Shown here: positions 1 through 8,996 of the stretch, one piece after another
Layout of the letters: every line of letters begins with the position of its first letter
Numbering within the stretch: the stretch's first letter is position 1
Source: Geobacter sp.
GTDB taxonomy: Bacteria > Desulfobacterota > Desulfuromonadia > Geobacterales > DSM-12255
Assembly: GCA_009886125.1 (NCBI GenBank)
Contig: VFJK01000094.1
Coordinates: forward strand, 1 to 64,000
Direction: 5' to 3'
Length of the DNA: 64,000 nucleotides
The notes under the pieces: model-generated
Told to the model about the DNA's origin: nothing
Database searches by the model: none
Seen by the model: the letters and a program-made list of their open reading frames with translations, nothing else
Made by a program: the position numbers and the translations under genes

Positions 1-96
1 ATTCTGGATTTATTGAGTTCGTTCAAGGACAAGGATTCAGAAATCCAGGAGCTGAGAAACGAACTAAATGAAATAAAGAAAAAGATCGGTTTGTAA
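1..96 (+). CDS. C-terminal end of an unidentified protein (partial)
   Basis: An open frame enters from the left edge and stops with TAA at 94-96, giving the last 31 residues of a protein. The visible tail is rich in Lys/Glu with a heptad-like pattern (KDSEIQELRNELNEIKKK), so it probably ends in a coiled coil. It lies 22 bases upstream of the WbpG-like gene on the same strand and is probably part of the same polysaccharide operon. Too little is present to name a function. Confidence 0.6.
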   Translation: MLDLLSSFKDKDSEIQELRNELNEIKKKIGL

Positions 97-118
97 CCAG
101 ATAAAAGGGATCTATTCC

Positions 119-1255
119 ATGAAAGTTTGTAGCAGATGCATATATGATGAGCGGGTACCCAGTATACAATTCGACGAGAATGGTGTCTGCAATTACTGCG
201 CGATGGTCGACTCTCTCAAGGAACAGTATGCAACCGGTACTCCTGCCGGTGATGCCAAGCTGGCCGGGATTGTTGAACAGATCAAGCGTGACGGCAAGGG
301 TAAAAAGTATGACTGTGTCGTCGGGGTGAGCGGCGGCACCGACTCCTCGTACATGCTTTACAAAGCCATAGAGTGGGGGCTGCGACCTCTGGCGGTCCAC
401 TACGACAATACCTGGAACAGCGCCATTGCCACCGAGAATATTCGCAAGGTACTGAAAAAACTGAATGTTGATCTGTTTACCTATGTTGTGGATAACAAGG
501 AGATGGACGATATATTCAAGGCTTTTTTTCGTGCCGGGGTTCCCGAGATCGATGGGCCAACCGATCTGGCTCTTGCCGAAGTGCTGTATCGTGCTGCCGG
601 GAAATACGGAGTCAAATATATTCTTGAAGGTCATTCATTTATCACAGAAGGGGTGTCCGCGCTCGGCAATGTATATTTTGACGGCAAATACATCAGCTCC
701 ATCCATAAGCAGTTCGGAATAATGCCGATGAAGACCTATCCGCTCATGCATTTTGCGGCCTTCATGAAGTGGATTCTGCTCAAGCGTATCAAGAAGATCA
801 GGCCTTTCTGGTACATGTCCTATTGCAAGGAGGATGCCCGGGCGTTTCTGGAGAAAGAGTGCGACTGGCAGTACTATGGCGGGCACCATCTGGAAAACCG
901 CATGACCGCCTTCAATCACAGCTACTACCTGCCGGTGAAATTCGGGGTCGATCTGCGCAATCTCAGCCTGGCAGCCTCGGCTCGAAGTGGACAGCTCAGC
1001 CGTGAGGAGGCATTTCGGCAGTATGCTGAACCTCCGCATATGGAAGACGAACTGCTGGATTACTTCAAGAAACGTCTCAACATTACTGATGAAGAGTTCG
1101 AGAGTGTTATGCGCGGACCGATCAAGAGTTTCCGTGACTATCCGACCTACAAGTCGCTTTTCGAAAAGTTGCGCCCGTTCTTCTATGTTATGGCTAAAAT
1201 GAATCTGGTCCCCATGAGCTTTTATATCAAGTATACGTCCAAGACCGGTGTCTGA
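119..1255 (+). CDS. wbpG: N-acetyl sugar amidotransferase, WbpG/PseA-like
   Basis: 378 aa. Family role: uses ammonia delivered by HisH/HisF-like partners to turn an acetamido group of a UDP-sugar into an acetamidino group for O-antigen. Seen: a PP-loop ATP-pyrophosphatase signature SGGTDSS at residues 71-77 and two CxxC pairs near the N-terminus (C4/C7 and C24/C27), a probable zinc site typical of this family. The start follows a weakly purine-rich leader. The stop overlaps the ATG of the next gene by one base (TGATG), indicating translational coupling to the hisH-like gene. The gene trio matches the wbpG-hisH2-hisF2 arrangement known from Pseudomonas O-antigen loci. The sugar substrate itself cannot be read from the sequence. 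Confidence 0.88.
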   Translation: MKVCSRCIYDERVPSIQFDENGVCNYCAMVDSLKEQYATGTPAGDAKLAGIVEQIKRDGKGKKYDCVVGVSGGTDSSYMLYKAIEWGLRPLAVHYDNTWNSAIATENIRKVLKKLNVDLFTYVVDNKEMDDIFKAFFRAGVPEIDGPTDLALAEVLYRAAGKYGVKYILEGHSFITEGVSALGNVYFDGKYISSIHKQFGIMPMKTYPLMHFAAFMKWILLKRIKKIRPFWYMSYCKEDARAFLEKECDWQYYGGHHLENRMTAFNHSYYLPVKFGVDLRNLSLAASARSGQLSREEAFRQYAEPPHMEDELLDYFKKRLNITDEEFESVMRGPIKSFRDYPTYKSLFEKLRPFFYVMAKMNLVPMSFYIKYTSKTGV

Positions 1256-1875
1256 TGATAACCATCGTTGACTATGGCATGGGCAACCTCGGATCGATTG
1301 CCAACATGTTCAAAAAGATCGGGGTCCCGTCCTGTATCACTGGTGATGTTGATCAGATTGCTGCTGCAGAAAAGATCCTCCTGCCAGGAGTCGGAGCTTT
1401 TGATACTGCAATGGCCCGTATCAATGATAGCGGGCTGTTGCCTCTGCTCAACCACAAGGCGCTTGAGGAAAAGATACCGGTTCTCGGCATCTGTCTGGGA
1501 ATGCAGCTGCTGACGAGCTCGAGTGAGGAGGGGCAGTTGCCCGGTCTTGGCTGGATTCCTGCCACCACACTGGCGTTCAAGAGCCGTATAGATACAGCCC
1601 GTTTCAAGGTGCCTCATATGGGTTGGAATATCGTCGAAAAACATACCTCCAGCCCCCTCACCATGGGATTTGAAGGTTTCGACGAGATGCGTTTCTATTT
1701 TGTCCACTCCTACTTCGTACAGTGCGTTGACGAATGCAATTCGATTCTGCGCAGCACTCACGGTCTCACCTTTGATTCTGCCATCCAGAAGGACAATATC
1801 TTCGGCGCCCAGTTTCATCCCGAAAAGAGCCACAAATTCGGAATGAAGTTGCTGGGAAATTTCGCCGGTCTCTGA
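1255..1875 (+). CDS. hisH: HisH-like glutamine amidotransferase subunit
   Basis: 206 aa, the normal length for HisH. Class I glutaminase that releases ammonia for its synthase partner. Seen: nucleophile Cys80 in GICLGMQ, and the His188/Glu190 dyad in FHPEK. It sits between WbpG-like and HisF-like genes in a polysaccharide locus rather than in a histidine operon, so it most likely feeds ammonia through HisF to WbpG for acetamidino sugar synthesis, not histidine synthesis. The start ATG overlaps the wbpG stop codon. Participation in histidine synthesis cannot be excluded from sequence alone. Confidence 0.87.
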   Translation: MITIVDYGMGNLGSIANMFKKIGVPSCITGDVDQIAAAEKILLPGVGAFDTAMARINDSGLLPLLNHKALEEKIPVLGICLGMQLLTSSSEEGQLPGLGWIPATTLAFKSRIDTARFKVPHMGWNIVEKHTSSPLTMGFEGFDEMRFYFVHSYFVQCVDECNSILRSTHGLTFDSAIQKDNIFGAQFHPEKSHKFGMKLLGNFAGL

Positions 1876-1878
1876 AAT

Positions 1879-2640
1879 ATGCTCCGTACCCGTGTCATAC
1901 CCTGCCTGCTTCTGCGCGACGAAAGTCTCGTCAAGTCGGTCAAGTTCAAGACCTATAATTATATTGGCGACCCCATTAACACTGTTCGCATCTTCAATGA
2001 ACTGGAAGTTGATGAACTGGTATTTCTCGACATAACCGCCAGTCGCGAGGGGAGAAAGCCCAATTTCAAGATTCTGGAGCAGATTGCTGCTGAATGTTTC
2101 ATGCCGTTGGCTTATGGCGGCGGGCTTTCGGATATCGAAGACATAGGTCGCATCTTTGCCATCGGGTTTGAAAAAATAGTAATTAACAGTAATGCTGTTC
2201 GTGATCCTTCCTTTATCACCCGGATTGCTGACAAGTTCGGTTCCCAGAGCGTCATCGGCTCCCTTGATGCCCGCAAGAACCTGTGGGGCCGTTACGAGAT
2301 ATTCACCCACGGCGGTTCCGCCAAGACAGGCAAGGCACCTGTTGAATGGGCTCTGGAGCTGGAGCGGCTTGGAGCAGGTGAGTTGCTGGTTACCTCCATA
2401 GATCAGGATGGCACCTGGGCCGGTTATGATGTCAAACTGACCGAATCGGTGGCTTCGAAGGTGCATGTGCCTGTAATAGCCAACGGGGGGGCCGGCACTG
2501 TCCGCCATATCGGTGAAGTTGTCAAAAAGGGGCTTGCGTCGGCGGTAGCACTGGGTAGTATGGTGGTTTTTCAAGGCAAGGATCTGGGTGTGCTGGTTAA
2601 TTTTCCTGACAGCAAAGAGCTGAAAGAGGTTCTGCTGTAA
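1879..2640 (+). CDS. hisF: HisF-like cyclase subunit (O-antigen paralogue)
   Basis: 253 aa TIM-barrel of the HisF family, 3 bases after the hisH-like gene. Seen: the second catalytic Asp is kept (D130 in GSLDARK), but the first (D11 of Thermotoga HisF, in the CLDV strand) is Leu11 here (IPCLLLRD). Established: both Asp residues are needed for cyclase chemistry. Inference: this copy probably only conducts ammonia from the HisH-like partner to WbpG and does not make imidazole glycerol phosphate. The phosphate-binding regions (NGGAGT near residue 200) remain. Confident on family, moderate on the specialised role. Confidence 0.87.
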   Translation: MLRTRVIPCLLLRDESLVKSVKFKTYNYIGDPINTVRIFNELEVDELVFLDITASREGRKPNFKILEQIAAECFMPLAYGGGLSDIEDIGRIFAIGFEKIVINSNAVRDPSFITRIADKFGSQSVIGSLDARKNLWGRYEIFTHGGSAKTGKAPVEWALELERLGAGELLVTSIDQDGTWAGYDVKLTESVASKVHVPVIANGGAGTVRHIGEVVKKGLASAVALGSMVVFQGKDLGVLVNFPDSKELKEVLL

Positions 2641-2642
2641 TC

Positions 2643-3929
2643 ATGGTTAATAAAGCTCCACGTGTTTTTATAGGTCTTTGCGAGATCGTCGGCTTCAATA
2701 ATAACCTGACTCTTGGTTTTGACGAGTTAGGTGTTGACTCTGTCTTTGCAGAGCTGAACAGCCACCCTTTCAAATACGGTGAGCGCAACCTTGATAATTT
2801 CTGGATCCGCATCATCCGTTTTTTTGGAGACAAGCGTTCAGGCACCCCGAGACAGGACAGAGTCCGCAAGATCTTCTGGATTTTCTGCCAGCAGACTGCA
2901 ATCATACCGCTGTTTATCTGGGCGCTCATTAAGTTCGACGTGTTTATCTTCTCATTCGGTGAATCTTTTTTTCGGCTCCTGGACCTTCCTATACTCAAGC
3001 TGTGCGGCAAGCGGATAATTTGCGTATTTTTCGGCAGTGAGTCGCGACCTCCTTATCTCAATGGTAAATACTCCGGGCTATCTCCGGAGGAGTGCTTCCG
3101 GCTCACAAAAGAGTTTAAGCATCGCGTCAATAGGATTGAGCAGTACGCAGATATCATCATTAACCACCCACCGACAGCACATTTTCACGAAAAGCCGTTT
3201 GTACAGTTTATGGCTATCGGTCTTCCCCTGGCCTGTAACTCGACAAAGTCATCCATTATGGATGCTCACGAAGGAACTGTGCGTATTCTCCATGCCCCTT
3301 CTTATTCTGCCTGCAAAGGAACGGACAGAATACGAGCAGCAATAGCGAACATAAAAAGCAGAGGATATGCCATCGAGTTTATTGAGGTGATCAATCAACC
3401 CAACGCAGTAGTCATAACGGAGCTGCAACAGTGTGATTTTGTGGTGGATGAGCTCTTTTCGGATGCTGTAATGGCAGGGTTTGCAACTGAAGCTGCTTTC
3501 TGCGGAAAGCCGGCCATTGTGGCAGGGTATGCATCGGAAAGGGATTGGGGAAATATCCCCACTGAAGATTTACCTCCGGTGCATTATTGTCATCCTGATT
3601 GCATCGAAGAAGCGATTGTGCAGCTAGTCACGGATAGAGAATATCGTCAACGTCTTGGTGAGCGGGCACATGCCTATGTAACTGAGCAATGGACCCCAAA
3701 AATTGTAGCAGAGCGATTTTTGAAACTGATACAGAACGATGTGCCTCAAGAGTGGTACTATGACCCGCAAAGCATTGCGTACCTGCATGGCTGGGGGCAG
3801 CGTGAAGAGCAACTCCGCTGCCACCTGGATAATTTAATAAGAACACATGGTCCGGAGGCTTTACAGATATCCGATAAGCCGATATTACTTAAACGCTTTT
3901 TGGATTTTGCTGCGATGGAACGAGTTTAA
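2643..3929 (+). CDS. Glycosyltransferase-like protein, GT-B type
   Basis: 428 aa. The C-terminal half reads like a GT4-type donor domain: HAPSYSACKGTDRI at about residues 220-235 and a Glu/Gly-rich donor segment (GFATEAAFCGKPAIVAGY) near residue 280. The N-terminal half is less typical and includes a hydrophobic stretch near residues 80-115 that may hold the protein at the membrane. It starts 3 bases after the hisF-like stop and its TAA overlaps the wzx ATG by one base. Likely adds one sugar of the O-antigen repeat on the cytoplasmic face; donor and acceptor are unknown. Confidence 0.7.
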   Translation: MVNKAPRVFIGLCEIVGFNNNLTLGFDELGVDSVFAELNSHPFKYGERNLDNFWIRIIRFFGDKRSGTPRQDRVRKIFWIFCQQTAIIPLFIWALIKFDVFIFSFGESFFRLLDLPILKLCGKRIICVFFGSESRPPYLNGKYSGLSPEECFRLTKEFKHRVNRIEQYADIIINHPPTAHFHEKPFVQFMAIGLPLACNSTKSSIMDAHEGTVRILHAPSYSACKGTDRIRAAIANIKSRGYAIEFIEVINQPNAVVITELQQCDFVVDELFSDAVMAGFATEAAFCGKPAIVAGYASERDWGNIPTEDLPPVHYCHPDCIEEAIVQLVTDREYRQRLGERAHAYVTEQWTPKIVAERFLKLIQNDVPQEWYYDPQSIAYLHGWGQREEQLRCHLDNLIRTHGPEALQISDKPILLKRFLDFAAMERV

Positions 3930-5383
3930 TGCTCAGACGTTTTTTCAAAGACAGCATCCTCTATGGCGGTGCGAATCTTTTCACCAAATTGGTCGTGGTC
4001 CTCCTTGTGCCGGTCTATGCGCGTGTTTTTCAACCCCTGGAAATGGGGGTCATAGACATGATATTCGCTTTCGGTTCTATCGCGAGTGTGGTCGTCCCAA
4101 TGGGTATTTCCAATGGAATTGCCCGGTTTCTTCCAGATGCCAAGGATGAGGAGTCACGAGCTGCACATGCTTCGAGCGCCTGGTGGTTTACGGTTGGGAC
4201 ATACGGTGTGTACGCCTTGATCGCCGTGATTTTGAGCAGATACCTTGCATCATGGATGCTCGACAACGAGCAGTGGTCTACCGTTTTTAAAATTGCAATT
4301 GCTGCCCATGTCTGCAACGGGCTGCAATACTTTCTTCAGGGGCTTCTTCGCTGGCAGCTCCTGCCAAAAGCGTTCATCATTTCAAATTTTGTTTCCATGG
4401 TTGTGATGGTTTCGGTCTGTCTGGTGCTGATTCTTGTAGTTCGCACCGGAATATCGGGTGTTTACTATGCCCAGATCATCGGCACTATGTTTGGATCCGC
4501 CATTGCCTGGTATCACAGCCGAAACATCCTGCGGCGCGCATTCAACTGGTCGATTTTCAAACGGATGCTTATTTTCTCGTTGCCACTTGTCCCGGCGCTG
4601 GTCGGGGAGTTTATTTCCAACTACGTTGACCGGCTTGCAATCAAAAAACTGATGACCATTGCCGATGTCGGTGTTTACGGGATGGGGTATCGATTCGCTG
4701 CCGTGGTCGGGCTGCTGATGGCGGGCTTCAGTAGTGCGATAACCCCGTTGGTGTATGCTCATTACCGGGAGGAAGGGACTCCGCTGGAGCTGGCCAGAAT
4801 TTTTCGCTATTTCCTGGTATGCGCGATCCCCCTTGTCGCCGGCCTGATACTGTTTTCTCAGGAGCTGTTATGGGTGTTTGCCACCCCTCTGTACTATTCA
4901 GCCTGGCCGATTATCCCGGTACTCGGCGCAGCCTATCTTCTGTTCGGAATGTACAACTTTGCTCCGGGGCTCAGTATTGCCATGCGATCGAAAGCAATTG
5001 CAATGATTAATCTGCTGACAGCAGTTCTTAATACTGCGCTCAATTTCATTCTCATTCCGTTCATGGGAATTGTCGGTGCGGCAACGGCGACCCTTATCAG
5101 TGCTGCCACCGCCTTTGCTGTGTATATGCTGCTCAGCCAGAAATGCTATCCGGTTCCGCATAAATGGAAAGAGATGTGGATAGCCGTAACATGCGGTCTG
5201 GTTATAGCCGTGTCAGGCCTTATGTTTACCGGCCTGCAAGGACTTTCGCTGATGGGCATTACCATAAAGTCATGTTTTCTTGTTTTGTGCTGCCTCTCGA
5301 CCGTAACGGTCCTGGTAGGTTATCATGAAGTAAGACAGTTCTTTTTCCGGTTAACCAAAAAACTCCCGGCGGTATCCCCATGA
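3929..5383 (+). CDS. wzx: Wzx-type polysaccharide flippase
   Basis: 484 aa, almost wholly hydrophobic with about 12-14 predicted membrane helices and an N-terminal FKDSILYGGANLFTKLVVVL typical of the MOP/Wzx polysaccharide exporter family. It would flip undecaprenyl-linked repeat units to the periplasm. Coupled by a one-base overlap to the upstream glycosyltransferase and by ATGA overlap to the downstream epimerase-like gene. A Wzy-like polymerase at 7605-8996 provides the matching partner of a Wzx/Wzy system. Confidence 0.87.
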   Translation: MLRRFFKDSILYGGANLFTKLVVVLLVPVYARVFQPLEMGVIDMIFAFGSIASVVVPMGISNGIARFLPDAKDEESRAAHASSAWWFTVGTYGVYALIAVILSRYLASWMLDNEQWSTVFKIAIAAHVCNGLQYFLQGLLRWQLLPKAFIISNFVSMVVMVSVCLVLILVVRTGISGVYYAQIIGTMFGSAIAWYHSRNILRRAFNWSIFKRMLIFSLPLVPALVGEFISNYVDRLAIKKLMTIADVGVYGMGYRFAAVVGLLMAGFSSAITPLVYAHYREEGTPLELARIFRYFLVCAIPLVAGLILFSQELLWVFATPLYYSAWPIIPVLGAAYLLFGMYNFAPGLSIAMRSKAIAMINLLTAVLNTALNFILIPFMGIVGAATATLISAATAFAVYMLLSQKCYPVPHKWKEMWIAVTCGLVIAVSGLMFTGLQGLSLMGITIKSCFLVLCCLSTVTVLVGYHEVRQFFFRLTKKLPAVSP

Positions 5384-6402
5384 GTCATCACGCTATATCC
5401 TTAGGTAATATTTCCTCGGAGTGCATTCTCGGGAATTATTACCTGGATTTTTCCTGTGCAGTTGACTCGATCCGTGCAGGTGCATATGGTCCTGTGGATC
5501 CGAAAGGAATCCCTCTCGTCGATTATGACAGGATATTCAAGAACAGGTGGCCGATAAAATCAAAATGTCATAACATCGGCATTCATTATACACCGGTGAC
5601 AACCGCCCAGTATGCGCTCGGACTCTATGGTCAGTTGGTCGCAACCGGGAATCCGGAAGTCAGAAAGCTTTTCTTAAACCAGGCTGACTGGCTTTGCCGC
5701 AATCTCACCGTAATGCCGGACGGATTCGCCTTGTGGCTGCATAATTTTCCTCAGCCAAGTTACAACCTCAAGGCGCCATGGGTGTCTGGTATGGCGCAAG
5801 GACAAGGGATTTCTGCTCTTCTGCGTGCGCATGAGATTACCAGTGATAAATCTTATGTCGATGCTGCTATTCTTGCTTCACAAGCGTATCAGCATGATCT
5901 TGCGACAGGTGGTGTGTCTGTCAGGGATTCAAATGGATATCTGTGGTTTGAGGAGTACCCTACTGCACCGGCCTCACATGTTCTCAACGGCTTCATTTTC
6001 GCTCTTTGGGGGCTGTACGATCTCTGGCGCGCCACTGAAGATTCTGAAATCCATTCTCTATGGAGTTGCGGCATTGAAACACTGAAAGCAAACCTGCCCA
6101 GATTTGATTGCGGAGGCTGGTCCCGGTACGACCTGATTCGCACTGAAAAAGCAGGTCACGATTATCATATGATCCATATCATGCAGCTTGAAGTTATGGC
6201 ACAGTTGACCGGAGAGCCCCTCTTCAAGGAATACTCCCAGCTTTGGCGACGTAACGCAGAGCATGCAAATCTGAAACTGTTGTCTGCATCCCGCATAATA
6301 CGAGGTGTTCTGCGACGTTTGGGCCTGATTCAGCGACCTGTGTTGACGGGGATTTCCGTAGTCTGCCCACCCTGCAACAAAGGGACAGCGCTTGATGCGT
6401 GA
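5380..6402 (+). CDS. D-glucuronyl C5-epimerase-like protein
   Basis: 340 aa soluble protein resembling the C-terminal catalytic region of glucuronyl C5-epimerases (Glce_C, alpha/alpha barrel): WVSGMAQGQGISALLRA near residues 130-147 and YLWFEEYP plus SHVLNGFIFALWGLYDL near residues 187-212. The family epimerises glucuronate to iduronate within a polymer. The Aro-rich (FEEYP) strand and Tyr residues late in the protein (WSRYDL, DYHMIH) fit the fold. No signal peptide is obvious, which would place it in the cytoplasm and so on lipid-linked or nucleotide-linked substrate, an oddity. ATGA overlap with wzx. Confidence 0.75.
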   Translation: MSHHAISLGNISSECILGNYYLDFSCAVDSIRAGAYGPVDPKGIPLVDYDRIFKNRWPIKSKCHNIGIHYTPVTTAQYALGLYGQLVATGNPEVRKLFLNQADWLCRNLTVMPDGFALWLHNFPQPSYNLKAPWVSGMAQGQGISALLRAHEITSDKSYVDAAILASQAYQHDLATGGVSVRDSNGYLWFEEYPTAPASHVLNGFIFALWGLYDLWRATEDSEIHSLWSCGIETLKANLPRFDCGGWSRYDLIRTEKAGHDYHMIHIMQLEVMAQLTGEPLFKEYSQLWRRNAEHANLKLLSASRIIRGVLRRLGLIQRPVLTGISVVCPPCNKGTALDA

Positions 6403-6495
6403 CCTTCTTCCTGACTCCATGCAGTCCGGCGGAGATATTCTCCGCAATCCTGAAAGTTTCTCCTTTCTTATCCTGTTGTCTTCAGGAGGTGGTTT

Positions 6496-7614
6496 GTGAA
6501 AACGCTTTTTGTCTTTGCAGTCGACACAACACTACCGCGTGGCGACAGTACCCACGTGCGGGAATTTGTTGCGCATATCTCACAGGAATGCCCTTCCAGC
6601 GAGGTGTTCACCTATAATGATGTGCATATCAATTCAAGATATTTGCGTTTGCTTGTTTTTAGAATATGTCTCTGGTGGCGTTATCTTGCAGGAGTTCGCC
6701 GCAAGGTCTATCTGCGGTACTTCCCGGCGATATTTGTAGATATGATTTTATTAAAAATCCTGGGTTGCGACGTATATGTTGAACTGAATGCGGTCATTTC
6801 AGACGAGGCGGAGGATTTAGGTCGTTCCCCGTTACTTCGTTTGATCACCAGCATCGATGAGAAATGCATCTGTGCACTCTCCAAGGCACTTGTTTCCGTA
6901 ACCCCCGAGATCCAGCGATATTATTCCGAGAAATACGGGAAACGCGAGTCCTATGCAGTTAAAAACGGAGTGAACACACACCTCTTCGATCCTGCCCATG
7001 CTGTTTTGCCAGAGGATATGAAGATGCTGCAGGGCAGATTTGTCATTGGCTTTGTCGGCAGCCTTTCGCCCTGGCAGGATTTTTCAACATTGATTGATGC
7101 CGTGAATGAACTTGTAAATCGACGCGGGCTCAGAGAGCTGCGATGCGTGATCGTCGGTACCGGCAGCGAGGAGCCGGCAATCAAGGAGAGGATTGCGAGC
7201 CTCGGGCTGGAGGATTTCATCATCATGACCGGTCGCAGAAAGTATGAGGATATCCCCGGTTATATCAGCCTTTTTTCTGTTGCGGTGGCACCGCTGAAAG
7301 GCAGCCGAACCAAAAATACGGGATCGGCGGCACTCAAGGTCTTTGAATATCTGGCAATGGGAAAGCCCGTGATCCTCGCTGATGTGGGCTCATTGTCCGA
7401 TATTATTCACAGCCAGGGTGTCGGGCTGGTGTATCAGAGTTCGGACCCGACGGATTTGGCAGACAAGATTCACGATATATATTCAGGACGGGTAGACATT
7501 GATTCCATGTCAACACGGTCAAGGGTTTTAGTGGAAAATGAATATTCCTGGGAGTCCTCCGTTCGTGACACCATCAACGTTATCAATGATAATCACCAAG
7601 CAGAATGTCAATGA
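6496..7614 (+). CDS. Glycosyltransferase family 4
   Basis: 372 aa GT-B enzyme. Seen: FVGSLSPWQDFSTLIDA near residue 190 (donor-domain entry), GTGSEEPAIKERI, and KVFEYLAMGKPVI near residue 285, the EX7E-type donor-sugar motif of GT4. Starts at GTG 6496 behind a strong AGGAGG. The 93 bases before it contain no gene. Its end overlaps the polymerase gene by 10 bases. Predicted to extend the O-antigen unit; linkage unknown. Confidence 0.83.
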   Translation: MKTLFVFAVDTTLPRGDSTHVREFVAHISQECPSSEVFTYNDVHINSRYLRLLVFRICLWWRYLAGVRRKVYLRYFPAIFVDMILLKILGCDVYVELNAVISDEAEDLGRSPLLRLITSIDEKCICALSKALVSVTPEIQRYYSEKYGKRESYAVKNGVNTHLFDPAHAVLPEDMKMLQGRFVIGFVGSLSPWQDFSTLIDAVNELVNRRGLRELRCVIVGTGSEEPAIKERIASLGLEDFIIMTGRRKYEDIPGYISLFSVAVAPLKGSRTKNTGSAALKVFEYLAMGKPVILADVGSLSDIIHSQGVGLVYQSSDPTDLADKIHDIYSGRVDIDSMSTRSRVLVENEYSWESSVRDTINVINDNHQAECQ

Positions 7615-8996
7615 AATATCTGGTGCCTTTTATAATCGCCGCGGCTTGCATTCTGCTAATCACGAATCATGTTACGCTGTTTGCCCTGGTCCTGGTGGCT
7701 CTGGTCTGGGCAAATTTCTATGCCAGCCGCTATCTTTACGGAAACCTGTTTTCTCCTCTGGCAGTGTTCTCGATAGGATGGCTTCTGCCGGCATCCTGCG
7801 TCGTGTTTTTGCCCAATCATATCAAATTTGATGGATGGGAGGTGCATCAAGAGCTATGGCTGGCTATTATCCTGAGCTACCTGGCGTTTCTTGCGGGACA
7901 CCTCTTTACACTCTTTTTTATCGATAACGGCCGGGCAGTGTCCGGGAGGAACAATCCATCCAGAAAGTATTACCTGCAAAGGGGTTGGGAGTCATTCCCC
8001 GGAGAGAAAACCTGGAACCTTTGGTTGATACGGGCTTTTTTCATGCTCGGGATGATCGGCTTTACACTCAATATAAATAATGTTATCCAGGCCGGCGGCT
8101 TCAGCCTCTATCGGGACCTCGGTTTCCGTGATGTAGAAACGATTTTTGGCCAGAGTACTCTCGTAAACTACCTCTATTTCCTGCTGCCTCTTGTTCTGCT
8201 TATCGGCATGATCCATCAATGCCGTTTTGGTTACACACGGTCGATTACACTGCTGATGACTCTGTCGTTTATAGGCCTGTTTTTCCACGGGACGAAAAGT
8301 ACGATCGTTTTCCCTGTTGTTATTGCACTGATCGCTTTTTTCTACAGCCGTCGCTCAGTACGCCCCAAAATGGTGTTTATTACCCTCGGACTGCTTCTGA
8401 TCTGTTTTCAGATCATTACGATCGGCAGAAATCTTCCCTACATGCTTGCCCGTGATGAAGACTTGTTCACTATACTCACTGTTCGCCTGGATGATTTATT
8501 TCTGTATTTTTCTCCTGGATTCGCGAACTTGCAGGAGGAGATCCTTAACTTGAAAAACTTCCGGGGCGGGGTGGAAAGTTTTCAGTTTGCAGGCGAACTT
8601 GTCAACTTTATTTTAGGCAAGCGGGAAGGGATAACCCAAACCGTTTTTGAAGGAGAGCAGTTTTATATGTTCAACGATGCCTATAACACAGGCACCTTTC
8701 TTCGTGAACATTACCGGGATTTCGGCTTTGTTGGTGTGGCGGCTTTTTCCTTTGTCTACGGGCTGATATCAAACTTGTTCTACTGCCGGTTTCTCGAAGA
8801 AACCTCCATACGGAATGTCGCCTTGTACTCTATTATATCCCTGATGTTGCTGATCAGTTTTTTCAGTAACCACTATTTTAAAATACAATACTGGTACTGG
8901 ATTTTTGTCATAACTATTGCTGATGTTGTTGCACGGCTGGTCATGCAAAAACGGAATCAAAAAAAATCGCGATCAGAGAGTGTTTATGAAACATAA
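7605..8996 (+). CDS. O-antigen polymerase, Wzy-like
   Basis: 463 aa inner-membrane protein with about 10-12 hydrophobic helices and a large periplasmic loop between roughly residues 285 and 370 containing charged residues, the layout of oligosaccharide repeat-unit polymerases. Poor primary conservation is normal for Wzy. Flanked by flippase, glycosyltransferases and sugar-modifying enzymes, which supports the call. It overlaps the upstream glycosyltransferase by 10 bases and the downstream epimerase by 11 bases, so all three are probably translated from one message. Confidence 0.75.
   Translation: MSMKYLVPFIIAAACILLITNHVTLFALVLVALVWANFYASRYLYGNLFSPLAVFSIGWLLPASCVVFLPNHIKFDGWEVHQELWLAIILSYLAFLAGHLFTLFFIDNGRAVSGRNNPSRKYYLQRGWESFPGEKTWNLWLIRAFFMLGMIGFTLNINNVIQAGGFSLYRDLGFRDVETIFGQSTLVNYLYFLLPLVLLIGMIHQCRFGYTRSITLLMTLSFIGLFFHGTKSTIVFPVVIALIAFFYSRRSVRPKMVFITLGLLLICFQIITIGRNLPYMLARDEDLFTILTVRLDDLFLYFSPGFANLQEEILNLKNFRGGVESFQFAGELVNFILGKREGITQTVFEGEQFYMFNDAYNTGTFLREHYRDFGFVGVAAFSFVYGLISNLFYCRFLEETSIRNVALYSIISLMLLISFFSNHYFKIQYWYWIFVITIADVVARLVMQKRNQKKSRSESVYET

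Noticed and set aside
1222-2574. Long minus-strand open frame (450 codons) opposite hisH and hisF
   Set aside because: No recognisable motif, no ribosome site, and it is fully covered by two well-supported genes on the plus strand with conserved catalytic residues.
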